Shown: one piece after another, positions 8,828 to 17,242 of the stretch
Position numbering within the stretch: position 1 is the stretch's first letter
Layout of the letters: each line of letters opens with the position of its first letter
DNA from: Rhodospirillales bacterium
GTDB lineage: Bacteria > Pseudomonadota > Alphaproteobacteria > Rhodospirillales > WMHbin7
DNA: 64,000 nucleotides
Direction of reading: 5' to 3'
Assembly (NCBI GenBank): GCA_016214125.1
Contig: JACRPC010000048.1
Coordinates: 1-64,000 of the forward strand
Notes under the pieces: generated by a model
The model's database searches: none
The model's input: only the letters and a program-made list of their open reading frames with translations
What the model was told of the DNA's origin: nothing
Position numbers and translations under genes: made by a program

Positions 8828-10671
8828 AGCAGGCGCACCAGATCGGGATCGTCGGGGCTGGCGTAGAGCCGATCGACCAGGGCGGCGCGGCGGGTCAGCA
8901 CGGCGCGCTGATTGAGGTAGCCCTTATCGGTGATCTCGCCGGCATCGATGTTGGGCGGCTCCTCCATCAGCATCGCCCGGGTGATGCGGGTCGAACTGCC
9001 CTCGCCCTTGCCGGCCAACAGCCCCATGCCTTCGCGCAGGCGGCGCTTGACCTCGGGCCTGGCGAAAAAGGCCGCCAGGGGCGCGTCGGCGGGCAGGTCG
9101 GGGCACAGCTCGCGCAAACCGGCCGGATTGGGGAAGACCAGCATGCCGACCTCGTCGCGGTCATGGCCAGCGATCACCGCATCTTGGATGGCCGGCGCGG
9201 CAGCCGCGATCACCGCCACCCGAAGCGCCCCGGCATGGACCCAGGTGCCGGTGGAGAGCTTGAAATCCTCGGCGATGCGACCGTCAAAGATGATGCCTTT
9301 GGCCGGACGGTCGGGATCATCGAGCCGTCCGGCGTCGCCGATCTTGTAATAGCCCTCCTCGTCGAAGGCGGCCTGGGTGAGATCGTCGCGCTTCCAATAG
9401 CCGGGCGTGACGTTGGGGCCCTTGACCCGCAACTCCATCTTGCCGTTGTTGGGCAGCATCTTGAGCGCCACGCCGGGCAGCGGAATGCCGATCACCCCGG
9501 CCCGATCGATCTCGTAATGGACGCTGGTGATGGCGGGCGCGGTCTCGGTGGCGCCCCAAGACGAGATCATCCGCACCCGCTGGCCGCGATGCTTGATCGA
9601 CAAATCCTCCAGCCGCTCCCACAGCGATTGCGGCAGGGCGGCGGCGGCGTAGAAGATGATGTCGAGATGGCGGAAGAAATTGGCGGCCAGCGCGTCGTCC
9701 TTCTCCAGGAAGGGGATCAGCATGTCGTAGCCGCGCGGCACGTTGAAATAGAGGGTGGGCGCGATCTCCTTCAGATTGGCAGCCGAACGCTCGATCAGAC
9801 CCGGCATCGGCTTGCCCTCGTCGATGTAAAGCGTGCCGCCGTGATAGAGCATCATGTTGAAATTGTGGTTGCCGCCGAAGGTGTGGTTCCAGGGCAGCCA
9901 ATCGACCAGCACCGGCGGCCGCTCGCCCAGGAAGGTCCAGACCTGGGCCATCGCCTTCTGGTTCGAGCCCATCATGCGCTGGGTGTTGATGACGCCCTTG
10001 GGATCGCCGGTTGAGCCCGAGGTGAAGAGCAGTTTGGCGATCGTGTCGGGGCCAACGCGGGCATAGGCCTCGTCGACCCGCCGGGTCGGCTGGGTCGCCA
10101 GCAGGCTGGTGAACAAGGTGCAGGGCCGATCGGCGGGCGGATCGGCGCTCACCACGAATTCGGCGTCGCCCAAGCCCGCCGCCTTTAGGGCCGGTGCGTA
10201 GCGCTGGCCGTTCGAGGCGTAGATGACGCCCGGCTTCACCTGGGCCAGCACCGAGCGCAGCTTGGCGTAGTCCTTGCTCATCAAGGAATAAGCGACCGAG
10301 ATGGGCGCCACCGGAATGCCGACATGCATGGCCCCCAGGCTGATCAGTCCGTGATCGATGGCGTTCTCGGACAGAATCGCCAAGGGCCGATCAGGACCCA
10401 GGCCGCGATCGAGCAGCGCCTGACCTAGCCGGCGCGCGGCATCGAGCGTTTGCGCGAAGGTCACCTTGCGCCAGACTCCGTCGGGCTTGCGCTCGGCCAG
10501 AAAGACCCGTTCGGGCTGGGTGGCCGCCCAATGGACCAGCATAGCGCCCAGCGACAGCGGATAAGGCCCCAGCAATTGCGGCGAGGAAAGGATCATGCCG
10601 CCGCCCGGCAACTGGCGCACATCGACGGCGGCGGGGGCGAAGCTCAAGGGGGCGAAGGGCGGCTTGGTCAT
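8824..10671 (-). CDS. fcs: Feruloyl-CoA synthetase-like AMP-binding ligase
   Basis: A 615-residue ANL-superfamily ligase. It should activate a hydroxycinnamic acid such as ferulate or p-coumarate with ATP to the acyl-AMP and then the CoA thioester. The P-loop-like motif LLFTSGSTGDPKGVINT is near residue 216, and LVDWLPWNHTFGGNHNFN near 256 is characteristic of feruloyl-CoA synthases. SSWGATETAP near 368 and the C-terminal GRIAEDFKLSTGTW near 464 also match. It lies 20 bases after livF and overlaps the acyl-CoA dehydrogenase gene by 4 bases, so import and activation look coexpressed. No enoyl-CoA hydratase/aldolase (Ech) is in the window. Confidence 0.87.
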   Translation of the reverse strand: MTKPPFAPLSFAPAAVDVRQLPGGGMILSSPQLLGPYPLSLGAMLVHWAATQPERVFLAERKPDGVWRKVTFAQTLDAARRLGQALLDRGLGPDRPLAILSENAIDHGLISLGAMHVGIPVAPISVAYSLMSKDYAKLRSVLAQVKPGVIYASNGQRYAPALKAAGLGDAEFVVSADPPADRPCTLFTSLLATQPTRRVDEAYARVGPDTIAKLLFTSGSTGDPKGVINTQRMMGSNQKAMAQVWTFLGERPPVLVDWLPWNHTFGGNHNFNMMLYHGGTLYIDEGKPMPGLIERSAANLKEIAPTLYFNVPRGYDMLIPFLEKDDALAANFFRHLDIIFYAAAALPQSLWERLEDLSIKHRGQRVRMISSWGATETAPAITSVHYEIDRAGVIGIPLPGVALKMLPNNGKMELRVKGPNVTPGYWKRDDLTQAAFDEEGYYKIGDAGRLDDPDRPAKGIIFDGRIAEDFKLSTGTWVHAGALRVAVIAAAAPAIQDAVIAGHDRDEVGMLVFPNPAGLRELCPDLPADAPLAAFFARPEVKRRLREGMGLLAGKGEGSSTRITRAMLMEEPPNIDAGEITDKGYLNQRAVLTRRAALVDRLYASPDDPDLVRLL

Positions 10672-10691
10672 GGGCGCTCTCTCGTTCGGAA

Positions 10692-11399
10692 TTACAGGCC
10701 GAGATAGGCCTTGCGGATGCGGTCGTCGGCCAGCAGTTCGGCCCCGGTGCCGCGCGCCGCGATGCGGCCGTTCTCCAAAACGATCGCATGGTCGGACAAT
10801 TTGAGCGACAAGGCAACGTTCTGCTCGACCAGCACCACCGTCAGCCCCTGCTCGTGCAGGGCGCGGATGATGCGGAAGACCTCTTGAGCCATGGCGGGCG
10901 ACAGGCCGAGCGACGGCTCGTCGAACATGATCAGCTCGGGCGAGCCCATAAGGCAGCGCCCGATCGCCAGCATCTGCTGCTCGCCACCCGACAGCGTGCC
11001 GGCCGCTTGGCGCCTGCGCTCGGCCAGACGCGGGAAGAGATCGAGCACGCGGGCCAGATTGGCGTCGAAACGGGCGCGGCCCCTGGGGATCATCGCCCCG
11101 GTCTCCAGATTCTCCATCACGGTCAGGGTGGGGAAAATCTGGCGGCCCTCGGCCACCTGGCCGATGCCGGCCTCGCAGACCTTATGGCTGGGCCAACCGG
11201 TGATGTCCTGGTCACGATAGCGGATGCGGCCGGCCGAGGGCTTCAGCATGCCGGCGATGGCGCGGATGAGCGAGGTCTTGCCGGCGCCGTTGGCGCCAAT
11301 GATGGCAACGATCTCGCCCTCGGGCACGGTGAATTCGACCCCGGCCAGGGCCTGGGCGTCGCCATAATGGAAATCGAGCCCCTCGACGGCCAGGGTCAT
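10692..11399 (-). CDS. livF: Branched-chain-type ABC transporter ATPase, LivF
   Basis: A 235-residue ATPase subunit of a HAAT-type importer. Walker A is GANGAGKTS near residue 36, the ABC signature LSGGEQQ is near 136, and Walker B LIMFDEPSLGL is near 157, followed by VVLVEQNV. I start at the ATG at 11397-11399, which overlaps the livG stop by 4 bases; a longer reading frame upstream is only the shadow of livG. Partner of LivG, LivH, LivM and the binding protein at 14036-15268. The cargo is probably an aromatic acid given the neighbouring fcs. Confidence 0.92.
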   Translation of the reverse strand: MTLAVEGLDFHYGDAQALAGVEFTVPEGEIVAIIGANGAGKTSLIRAIAGMLKPSAGRIRYRDQDITGWPSHKVCEAGIGQVAEGRQIFPTLTVMENLETGAMIPRGRARFDANLARVLDLFPRLAERRRQAAGTLSGGEQQMLAIGRCLMGSPELIMFDEPSLGLSPAMAQEVFRIIRALHEQGLTVVLVEQNVALSLKLSDHAIVLENGRIAARGTGAELLADDRIRKAYLGL

Positions 11400-12121
11400 G
11401 CCGCCTCCTCGCCCAGATAGCAGTCGCGCACCTTTTGATCGGCGGCGATCTCCTCGGGGGTGCCGGTGGCGATCACCTCGCCGGTGTTCAGCACCACGAT
11501 CCGTTGCGCCAGGGCCATCACGGCGCGCATGACATGCTCGATGAGCAAGATGGTCAGACCCGACTCGCGGTTGAGCTGGCGAAAGATGGCGACCATACGG
11601 TCGGTCTCGGTGGGCCTGAGCCCCGCCATCACCTCGTCGAGCAGCAACAACTTGGGCCGGGTGGCCAGGGCGCGCGCCACCTCCAGGCATTTGCGGTCGG
11701 GCAGCGTCAGCGCGTGTGCCGGCTGGCGCGCCTTGTCGGCCAGGCCCAGAAGATCGAGCACCCGGTCGGCCTCGCGCTCGGCGTCGGCGACCGTCTTGCA
11801 CGAGGCCAGGGCGCCGACGATGACGTTTTCGCGCACCGTGAGGCCGCCGAAGGGTTTGACGATCTGGAAGGTGCGGCCGATGCCGGCTCGGCAGATCTGG
11901 TCGGGCCGCTTTCCGGTGATGTCCCGACCGTCCATCCGCACCCGGCCCTCGTCGGGCGGAAAGACGCCGGCGATCATGTTGAAGACGGTGGTCTTGCCGG
12001 CGCCGTTGGGGCCGATCAGACCCAGGATGGCGCCGGCATCAAGCTCGAACGACACCGCGCTGGCGGCTTTCAAGCCGCGGAAGCTTTTCGAAATGCCGTC
12101 GACGGCCAAGAGCGCGCTCAT
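11396..12121 (-). CDS. livG: Branched-chain-type ABC transporter ATPase, LivG
   Basis: A 241-residue ATPase of the same importer. Walker A GPNGAGKTT is near residue 35. Walker B LLLLDEVMAGL is near 156, with the conserved IEHVM histidine switch near 191. The canonical ABC signature LSxGxx is poorly preserved (ALTLPDRKCLEVA near 137), a known variation in LivG proteins of this kind. It overlaps livM and livF by 4 bases each, so translation is coupled across the operon. Confidence 0.91.
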   Translation of the reverse strand: MSALLAVDGISKSFRGLKAASAVSFELDAGAILGLIGPNGAGKTTVFNMIAGVFPPDEGRVRMDGRDITGKRPDQICRAGIGRTFQIVKPFGGLTVRENVIVGALASCKTVADAEREADRVLDLLGLADKARQPAHALTLPDRKCLEVARALATRPKLLLLDEVMAGLRPTETDRMVAIFRQLNRESGLTILLIEHVMRAVMALAQRIVVLNTGEVIATGTPEEIAADQKVRDCYLGEEAA

Positions 12122-13107
12122 GACGCCTTCTCCCCGTCCAGACCCAACCTTTTCGCCAGTCTTGGCCAGACGCCCTCGCGCCTGAGCGCGATGATGACGA
12201 GCAAGATGAGCCCATAACCGATCTGCTTGACGCCCTCGAAGCCGTGGCCGAAATTCTCGGCCAGGCGGGTGAGGAGTTCGCCCAAAAGGGTGAGCAGAAA
12301 GGCGCCCAGGATGGGCCCGAACAAGGTGCCCATGCCGCCGATGATGGCGCCCAGGATCAGCTCGATCGAGCGATGCATGGCGAAGGCCGATTCGGCGTAG
12401 AGCGTGTTGGTGTAGAAGGCGTAGAAGACGCCGCCCACCGCGGTCAGCGCCGCCGACAGCATCACCGCCGCCATCTTGGCCTTGAAGGTGTCGATGCCCA
12501 AGGCTTGGGCGGCGTCCTGATCTTCGCGGATCGCCCGCCAGTAATAGCCCAGACGGCTGCCCAGGATGCGATGGCAGATCAAGAACACCGCCGCCGACAG
12601 GCCGAGAATGACGTAATAGAACATCGCCGGCCGGCCGCGCAGCAAAAGCAGATTGTCGTGATCGGCCCGCACCACCGGCAGATAAAGGCCGCTCGAGCCG
12701 CCCACCCAGGTGAAATGGTCAAACAGGATGCGGGTGAATTCGGCAAAGGCGATGGTGAGAAGCGCGAAATAGACGCCCTTGACGCCGAAGCGAAAGCCCA
12801 AGAAGCCGATCACGCCCCCCACCAGGGCGGCGATCGCCGCGCCCACGATCATGCCGATCCAGGGCGGCGTGCCGTAATGGAAGAACAGCGCGCCGCCGGC
12901 ATAGGCGCCAAGCCCGACATACAGGGCATGGCCCAGCGAAAGCTGGCCGGCGAAGCCCATCATGATGTTCCAGGCCTGGGCGAGATAGGCGTTGAACAGG
13001 CAAAGGATCAGCACCGACACCAGATAGTCGTTGCCGATGAAGGGGGCCAGCAGCAGCGCCACCATGAGCCCGATCAGCATCCGGGTCGCTCGTCCCATCG
13101 CCATCAC
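12118..13107 (-). CDS. livM: Branched-chain-type ABC transporter permease, LivM
   Basis: A 329-residue polytopic inner-membrane permease with about 8-10 hydrophobic segments, from residue 8 through 310. The LivM family loop YYWRAIREDQDAAQALGID is near residue 188, and this segment contacts the ATPases. It pairs with LivH to form the translocation path. It overlaps livH upstream and livG downstream by 4 bases. The C-terminal tail is basic and short, as usual in the family. Confidence 0.91.
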   Translation of the reverse strand: MMAMGRATRMLIGLMVALLLAPFIGNDYLVSVLILCLFNAYLAQAWNIMMGFAGQLSLGHALYVGLGAYAGGALFFHYGTPPWIGMIVGAAIAALVGGVIGFLGFRFGVKGVYFALLTIAFAEFTRILFDHFTWVGGSSGLYLPVVRADHDNLLLLRGRPAMFYYVILGLSAAVFLICHRILGSRLGYYWRAIREDQDAAQALGIDTFKAKMAAVMLSAALTAVGGVFYAFYTNTLYAESAFAMHRSIELILGAIIGGMGTLFGPILGAFLLTLLGELLTRLAENFGHGFEGVKQIGYGLILLVIIALRREGVWPRLAKRLGLDGEKAS

Positions 13108-13973
13108 GCGCCCCGCCCCAACAGGCCGTTCGGCCGAAAGAGCAGCACCAGGATCAACAGCCCGAAGGCGAACATGCTTTTCATCGAGGCGGCCAGGAAG
13201 AAGCCGGCGAAGGCCTCGGAAAGGCCGATCAGCACGCCGCCCAAAAGCGCGCCCGGCAAACTGCCCAAGCCGCCGATGATGACGATGATGAAGCCCAAAA
13301 GCGTGTAGTCGGTGGTCAGATGCGGATGAACATCGACCAGGAGCAGCATCAGCGCGCCCCCGGCGCCCACGCAGGCCGCCCCCAGACCGAAGGTGACGGC
13401 GTAGAGATGCTTGACATCGAGCCCCACCACCTGGGCGCCGGTGAGGTTGTCGGCGCAGGCGCGGATCGCCTTGCCGGTGCGGGTCTTGGCGAAGAACAGG
13501 CCCAAGAGGGCGGCGATCAAGACGGCGATGACGGCGGCGATCAGCCGCACCTTGTCGATCACCAGCGGGCCGACATTGTAGGAATCGAAGGCATAGGGCA
13601 ATTGCACGCCGCGCGCATCGGGTCCGAAGATCATCAGGAAGGCATTGGTGAAGACCATTGCCACCGCCAGAAGCAACAGGAACTGGACGTGCTCGGGCAC
13701 TTCGATGAAGTAATTCACCAGATAGCGTTGCAGCAGATAGCCGACGACGAACAGCCCCAGGGCCGCCACCGGCAGCATCATGATCGGGTCGAGCCCCATC
13801 GTCTTGTAGAGCAGATAGGCGATGTACATGCCGCCCACCATCATCTCGCCATGGGCGAAATTGACCACCCGCATGACGCCGAAAATGGCCGAGAGGCCCA
13901 AGGCCATCAGGCCGTAGACGGCGCCGGTGAGCGTGCCGGCGATCGCGATGCCGAGAATGAATTCGGGCGACAT
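13104..13973 (-). CDS. livH: Branched-chain-type ABC transporter permease, LivH
   Basis: A 289-residue LivH-family permease. The N-terminal GLMALGLSAIFGVMRVVNFAHGEM stretch around residues 21-44 and RTGKAIRACADNLTGAQVVGLD around 160-181 are family hallmarks. It is mostly hydrophobic, with about eight membrane helices. It starts 62 bases after the binding-protein stop, with a strong stem-loop in between that may set its lower expression relative to the binding protein. Confidence 0.91.
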   Translation of the reverse strand: MSPEFILGIAIAGTLTGAVYGLMALGLSAIFGVMRVVNFAHGEMMVGGMYIAYLLYKTMGLDPIMMLPVAALGLFVVGYLLQRYLVNYFIEVPEHVQFLLLLAVAMVFTNAFLMIFGPDARGVQLPYAFDSYNVGPLVIDKVRLIAAVIAVLIAALLGLFFAKTRTGKAIRACADNLTGAQVVGLDVKHLYAVTFGLGAACVGAGGALMLLLVDVHPHLTTDYTLLGFIIVIIGGLGSLPGALLGGVLIGLSEAFAGFFLAASMKSMFAFGLLILVLLFRPNGLLGRGA

Positions 13974-13991
13974 GGAACGGTTGGCAAGGCG

Positions 13992-14017
13992 GGGCGCGAC
14001 CCCGAGGGATCGCGCCC
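13992..14017 (-). other. Stem-loop between the binding-protein gene and livH
   Basis: GGGCGCGA (13992-13999) and TCGCGCCC (14010-14017) form a perfect 8-bp GC-rich stem with a 10-base loop. It lies just downstream of the binding-protein stop codon and before livH, with no T-run. Such hairpins after a periplasmic-binding-protein gene often protect the upstream message or partly terminate transcription, giving excess binding protein over permease. That role is inferred from position. Confidence 0.5.
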
Positions 14018-14035
14018 GACCCTAGCCTCTCCCGA

Positions 14036-15268
14036 TCAGCGCTTGCTCCAGGCGGGCACCGGGTAAACCGGCTTCATCACCGCGAACTGGTCGGGCAGCA
14101 CGACTTGCGGCTTGCCGTCGCGGTTCTGCACCGCCACGACCTGATTGCCGTTGTTCTGGCCCTTCTCGTCGAAGGCGATGGCGGTGCCGGTCAGCAGCCG
14201 CTTGGCGATGCTGGTCTTGCGCAACGCCTCGGTCAGCGCCTGCGGGTTGGCCGAGCCGGCCCGCTTGTAGGCGTCGGCGGCCACCAGCACGGCCTCGAAG
14301 GTGAAGCCGAAATTGATGTCGTAGGTCTCGTCGGGGAAGGCCTTGGTGAAGCGGGGTTCCAATTCCTTGTTGAGGTCCGAGCGCGGATCGAACCAGGGAA
14401 TGTTGGTGACGCAGTAATCGGCATACTTGCCCAGCGTCTTGGCGAATTGGCGCTCGTACATGCCGGGGCTGCCGGGGCTGATGATGCCCTGGGTCTCGTA
14501 TTGCTGCTTGACCATCTCGCGCACCATCAAGATGGCGTCGTTGAGCCGCGTCACCACCATGTGCATGTCGGCCTTAGCGGCCTTGGCCTTGGCGACCTCG
14601 ATCGACAGGTCCTTGGCCCGGGGATCGTAGGCGATGGTCTCGACGATCTTGAAGGGCATCTCAAGCTTGGGCATCAAGGCGTTGACGCCGGCCAGCATCG
14701 ACATGCCGAAGCTGTCGTTGACATGCATGAAGACGGCGGTCTTGGGCGTGGTGCCGGTTTGGGCGAACAGGGTCTTCATCAGCCCCATGCCGCCGGCGCC
14801 GAGCTGCGGGCTGGTCGGGAAAACGCGGAAGGTATATTTGTAGCCCTGCTCGGTGATCTTGGGGTCCGAGGCGATGTTGACCACGAAGGGAATGCCCTTC
14901 TGCTCGGCCACCTGCGCCACCGACATGGTGGTGGCGGAATCGAAGGTGCCCATCAGCATCTGCGCCCCTTCGCGGATCAGCTTTTCCGCCTGGGTGCGCC
15001 CGACATCGGGGCTCGATTCGGTGTCGGCGTTCATGACCTCGATGTCGTAGCCCATGTCCTTCAGGACCGGCAAACCCATATCGACGCCGCGCTGACAAGC
15101 CTGACCGATCAGGGCCAGGAAACCCGAGCGCGGAAGGAGGACGCCCAGCTTCAAGGGCGCGGCGGCATGCAGCCGGCGCATCGGCAGGGCGGCAAGAGCC
15201 GCGCCGGCGGCGGCGCTCTTCAAGAGCGTGCGGCGGCCAAGCGGAAAAAGGGTGCTGGTGCGGGTCAT
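14036..15268 (-). CDS. Periplasmic substrate-binding protein of the Liv-type importer
   Basis: A 410-residue type I periplasmic binding protein. The ATG at 15266-15268 has GGAG about 8 bases upstream. The N-terminus carries GRRTLLKSAAAGAALAALP (about residues 9-27), a twin-arginine-like signal peptide ending near an alanine-rich cleavage site. The mature part starts APLKLGVLLPRSGFLALIGQ, typical of LivJ/K proteins. It captures the ligand for LivHMGF. Coexpression with fcs suggests a hydroxycinnamate or benzoate-like ligand, comparable to the coumarate importer of Rhodopseudomonas. The ligand itself cannot be read from the sequence. Confidence 0.88.
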   Translation of the reverse strand: MTRTSTLFPLGRRTLLKSAAAGAALAALPMRRLHAAAPLKLGVLLPRSGFLALIGQACQRGVDMGLPVLKDMGYDIEVMNADTESSPDVGRTQAEKLIREGAQMLMGTFDSATTMSVAQVAEQKGIPFVVNIASDPKITEQGYKYTFRVFPTSPQLGAGGMGLMKTLFAQTGTTPKTAVFMHVNDSFGMSMLAGVNALMPKLEMPFKIVETIAYDPRAKDLSIEVAKAKAAKADMHMVVTRLNDAILMVREMVKQQYETQGIISPGSPGMYERQFAKTLGKYADYCVTNIPWFDPRSDLNKELEPRFTKAFPDETYDINFGFTFEAVLVAADAYKRAGSANPQALTEALRKTSIAKRLLTGTAIAFDEKGQNNGNQVVAVQNRDGKPQVVLPDQFAVMKPVYPVPAWSKR

Positions 15269-15382
15269 GAAGGACACTCCCTGTTGTGATTTCGCTCCGC
15301 GTTCGTCCACCGGGACGAGCGGTTTGAGCGGGATTCTCCCGGAAGCCGGCAGGCGCGTCAAGCCTTAGAAAACCCTAGAAAT

Positions 15383-15895
15383 TCATGCCTGGGCGGGCCG
15401 GGCCTGGAATCGGCAGACCGAAGCCCCCAGGGCCACGCATTCCAGCTCGTCCGCCACCATCGGTCGGCCAGTCGCCAGACCGGCGACGGCGGTGAACATG
15501 CCGGCGATCGGCGCGCAGATCGGCCGATCGGCCTTGGCCTCGTAATCGGCGGCGAAGGGCGAGTTGCGCACCGTCAGATTCAGAAGGTCACCGTCGCGCT
15601 CGATGGTCCAGCGTCCCCAACCCAATTGCGGGCTGGTGGCGTGAATGGTGGCAAACAAGGCCTCGGCATCCAGATTGCCCATCTGCTGGTAGCGGCTGGC
15701 CGATTTGCGGCCATGCTCGATGGTCGAGTTCTTGAAGGCGTCGAGCGCCCGCGCCCGCTCGGCGGGTTCCAGGCGGGCGAAGATGCCCATCAGCGTGTCG
15801 GGCCGGATGAGCAAGTAGCGGACCGGGCCGTCGCGCATCTCGCCCTTCTCAAGGTCCCAGGTTAGGCGCTCGCGGAAGGTCGTGGGATTGGTCAT
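15383..15895 (-). CDS. V4R-domain (4-vinyl reductase-like) small-molecule-binding protein
   Basis: A 170-residue single-domain protein. The C-terminal half has the V4R features: hydrophobic strands RWTIERDGDLLNLTVRNSPF near residue 94 and the cysteine pattern LECVALGASVCRFQ near 151-164. V4R domains bind small hydrophobic or aromatic ligands and are found in regulators such as XylR/DmpR and in bacteriochlorophyll biosynthesis (BchJ). Here it is free-standing, without an AAA or DNA-binding domain. Its ATG overlaps the stop of the MFS transporter by 4 bases. Function unknown; ligand binding linked to the aromatic-acid unit is an inference. Confidence 0.68.
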   Translation of the reverse strand: MTNPTTFRERLTWDLEKGEMRDGPVRYLLIRPDTLMGIFARLEPAERARALDAFKNSTIEHGRKSASRYQQMGNLDAEALFATIHATSPQLGWGRWTIERDGDLLNLTVRNSPFAADYEAKADRPICAPIAGMFTAVAGLATGRPMVADELECVALGASVCRFQARPAQA

Positions 15896-17085
15896 GGGCT
15901 TCCTCCTTGGCGGCGATGGAAATACTGGCCGAGATAATGGCTGATCAGGCCGGCCAGGCTGGCCAACAGCATCAGCCAGACCAGCGTTCGCGCCGTGCCG
16001 GGCAGAACGCCGATCGAGAAACTGCCCAAGGCGGCGAAGGTCATCTGCAGGAAGCCGACCAGGCCGGAAGCCGAACCGGCACGGCGTGGATCGACACTGA
16101 CCGCCCCGGCCACCGCCGAGGAGACGCTGAAACCCTGGGCGAGCGAAATGCCGCCGGCGGCCAGAAACAGCGGCATCACGCTCAGCCGCCCCACCTCCTC
16201 GAACACCACCAAGAGGAAGGAGAACAGGACGCCAAAGGCGACGCCGCCGCGAATGAGCCGTTCGATCCCAATCCGAGGTGAGAACCGGCCGGCCAGGAAA
16301 TTGGCCAGCATGTATTGCGACGGCACCATGATGAAATAGAGGCCGAAATGGTGGGGTGCCACCCCCATCCCGTCGACCGCGACATGCGCCGCGCCGCCAA
16401 CGAAGGCAAAAAACACCATCGTCGAGAAGCCAAGCTGGAAGGCGTAGCCGCAAAAGGCCGGCTGGCGCAAGAGCAGGACGAAATCGTGCAGCATGGCGAT
16501 CGGGCTCGATCCCGTCAGGCGCTCGCGCAGCGTTTCCGGCATGGCGAGATGCGCCCAGATCTGGACCAGGATTCCGACCACCAGGAGAAAGACGAACAGC
16601 GACCGCCAACCGAACCAAAGCTCGAGATAGCCGCCGATCGCCGGCGCCAGCATCGGTCCCAGCGCCAAAGCCATCGTCATGTAGGCGACCATGCTGGCGG
16701 CTCGCTCGCGTTCGTAGACGTCGCGGATGACGGCGCGCCCCAGGACGGTGCCGGCGCAGGAGCCGATCGCCTGCAACAAGCGCCCGCTGTTGAGGGTCAG
16801 GATGTCGGGGGCCACCAGGCAGATCACCGTGCCGATCTGAAAGAGCGTGAGCCCCGCCAGCAAGGTCGGTCGCCGTCCGATCCGATCCGACACCGGCCCG
16901 TAGACCAACTGCGCCACCGCGAAGCCGAACAGATAAAGGGTGAGCGTGAACTGAACGACGGTGGTGTCGGTCTTCAAGGCCTGCGCCAGCACCGGCATCA
17001 CCGCCGGAATGATGTTGAGCCCCAGAAGCCCGATCGCCGCCACGGCAATCAGCAAGGTGAAATGAGGCGCTTGAGGTCGGGTCAT
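15892..17085 (-). CDS. MFS transporter, Bcr/CflA drug-resistance type
   Basis: A 397-residue major facilitator with about 12 membrane helices. The loop-2 motif QLVYGPVSDRIGRRPTLLAG is near residue 59, and GRAVIRDVYERERAASMVAYM near 116 matches the Bcr/CflA subfamily. It is probably a proton-driven exporter of drugs or toxic aromatics. It is first in the leftward unit and overlaps the V4R gene by 4 bases, suggesting an exporter with a dedicated ligand-binding partner. The TRAP operon is divergent. Confidence 0.84.
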   Translation of the reverse strand: MTRPQAPHFTLLIAVAAIGLLGLNIIPAVMPVLAQALKTDTTVVQFTLTLYLFGFAVAQLVYGPVSDRIGRRPTLLAGLTLFQIGTVICLVAPDILTLNSGRLLQAIGSCAGTVLGRAVIRDVYERERAASMVAYMTMALALGPMLAPAIGGYLELWFGWRSLFVFLLVVGILVQIWAHLAMPETLRERLTGSSPIAMLHDFVLLLRQPAFCGYAFQLGFSTMVFFAFVGGAAHVAVDGMGVAPHHFGLYFIMVPSQYMLANFLAGRFSPRIGIERLIRGGVAFGVLFSFLLVVFEEVGRLSVMPLFLAAGGISLAQGFSVSSAVAGAVSVDPRRAGSASGLVGFLQMTFAALGSFSIGVLPGTARTLVWLMLLASLAGLISHYLGQYFHRRQGGSP

Positions 17086-17179
17086 CGTGCGTTTCGGCGG
17101 TCAGCGGGGAGGCGCATGCTAGTGCACTTTTCGCCAAAGAGAAACCGGAACCGGTGCCGTCGTTTTACAAGCTGTCCCC

Positions 17180-17216
17180 TTGACAGGACGTCAGGGCCTC
17201 TCGAATGTTCAGAGGC
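17180..17216 (+). promoter_or_regulatory. Putative promoter and operator of the TRAP operon
   Basis: TTGACA (17180-17185) is a perfect -35 hexamer. About 10 bases downstream GCCTCT (17196-17201) and AGAGGC (17211-17216) form a perfect 6-bp inverted repeat with a 9-base gap, which would overlap the -10 region. The -10 itself is poor (GAATGT/AATGTT). A regulator binding the repeat is plausible. The start codon of dctP follows at 17243. Confidence 0.4.
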
Positions 17217-17242
17217 GCATAAGAAAGACCTTGGAGGCGACG

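Noticed and set aside
15896-17137. N-terminal 400 codons of a 584-codon frame ending in the V4R protein
   Set aside because: The upstream part is the shadow of the MFS gene; only the last 170 codons, from the ATG at 15895, are a real protein.
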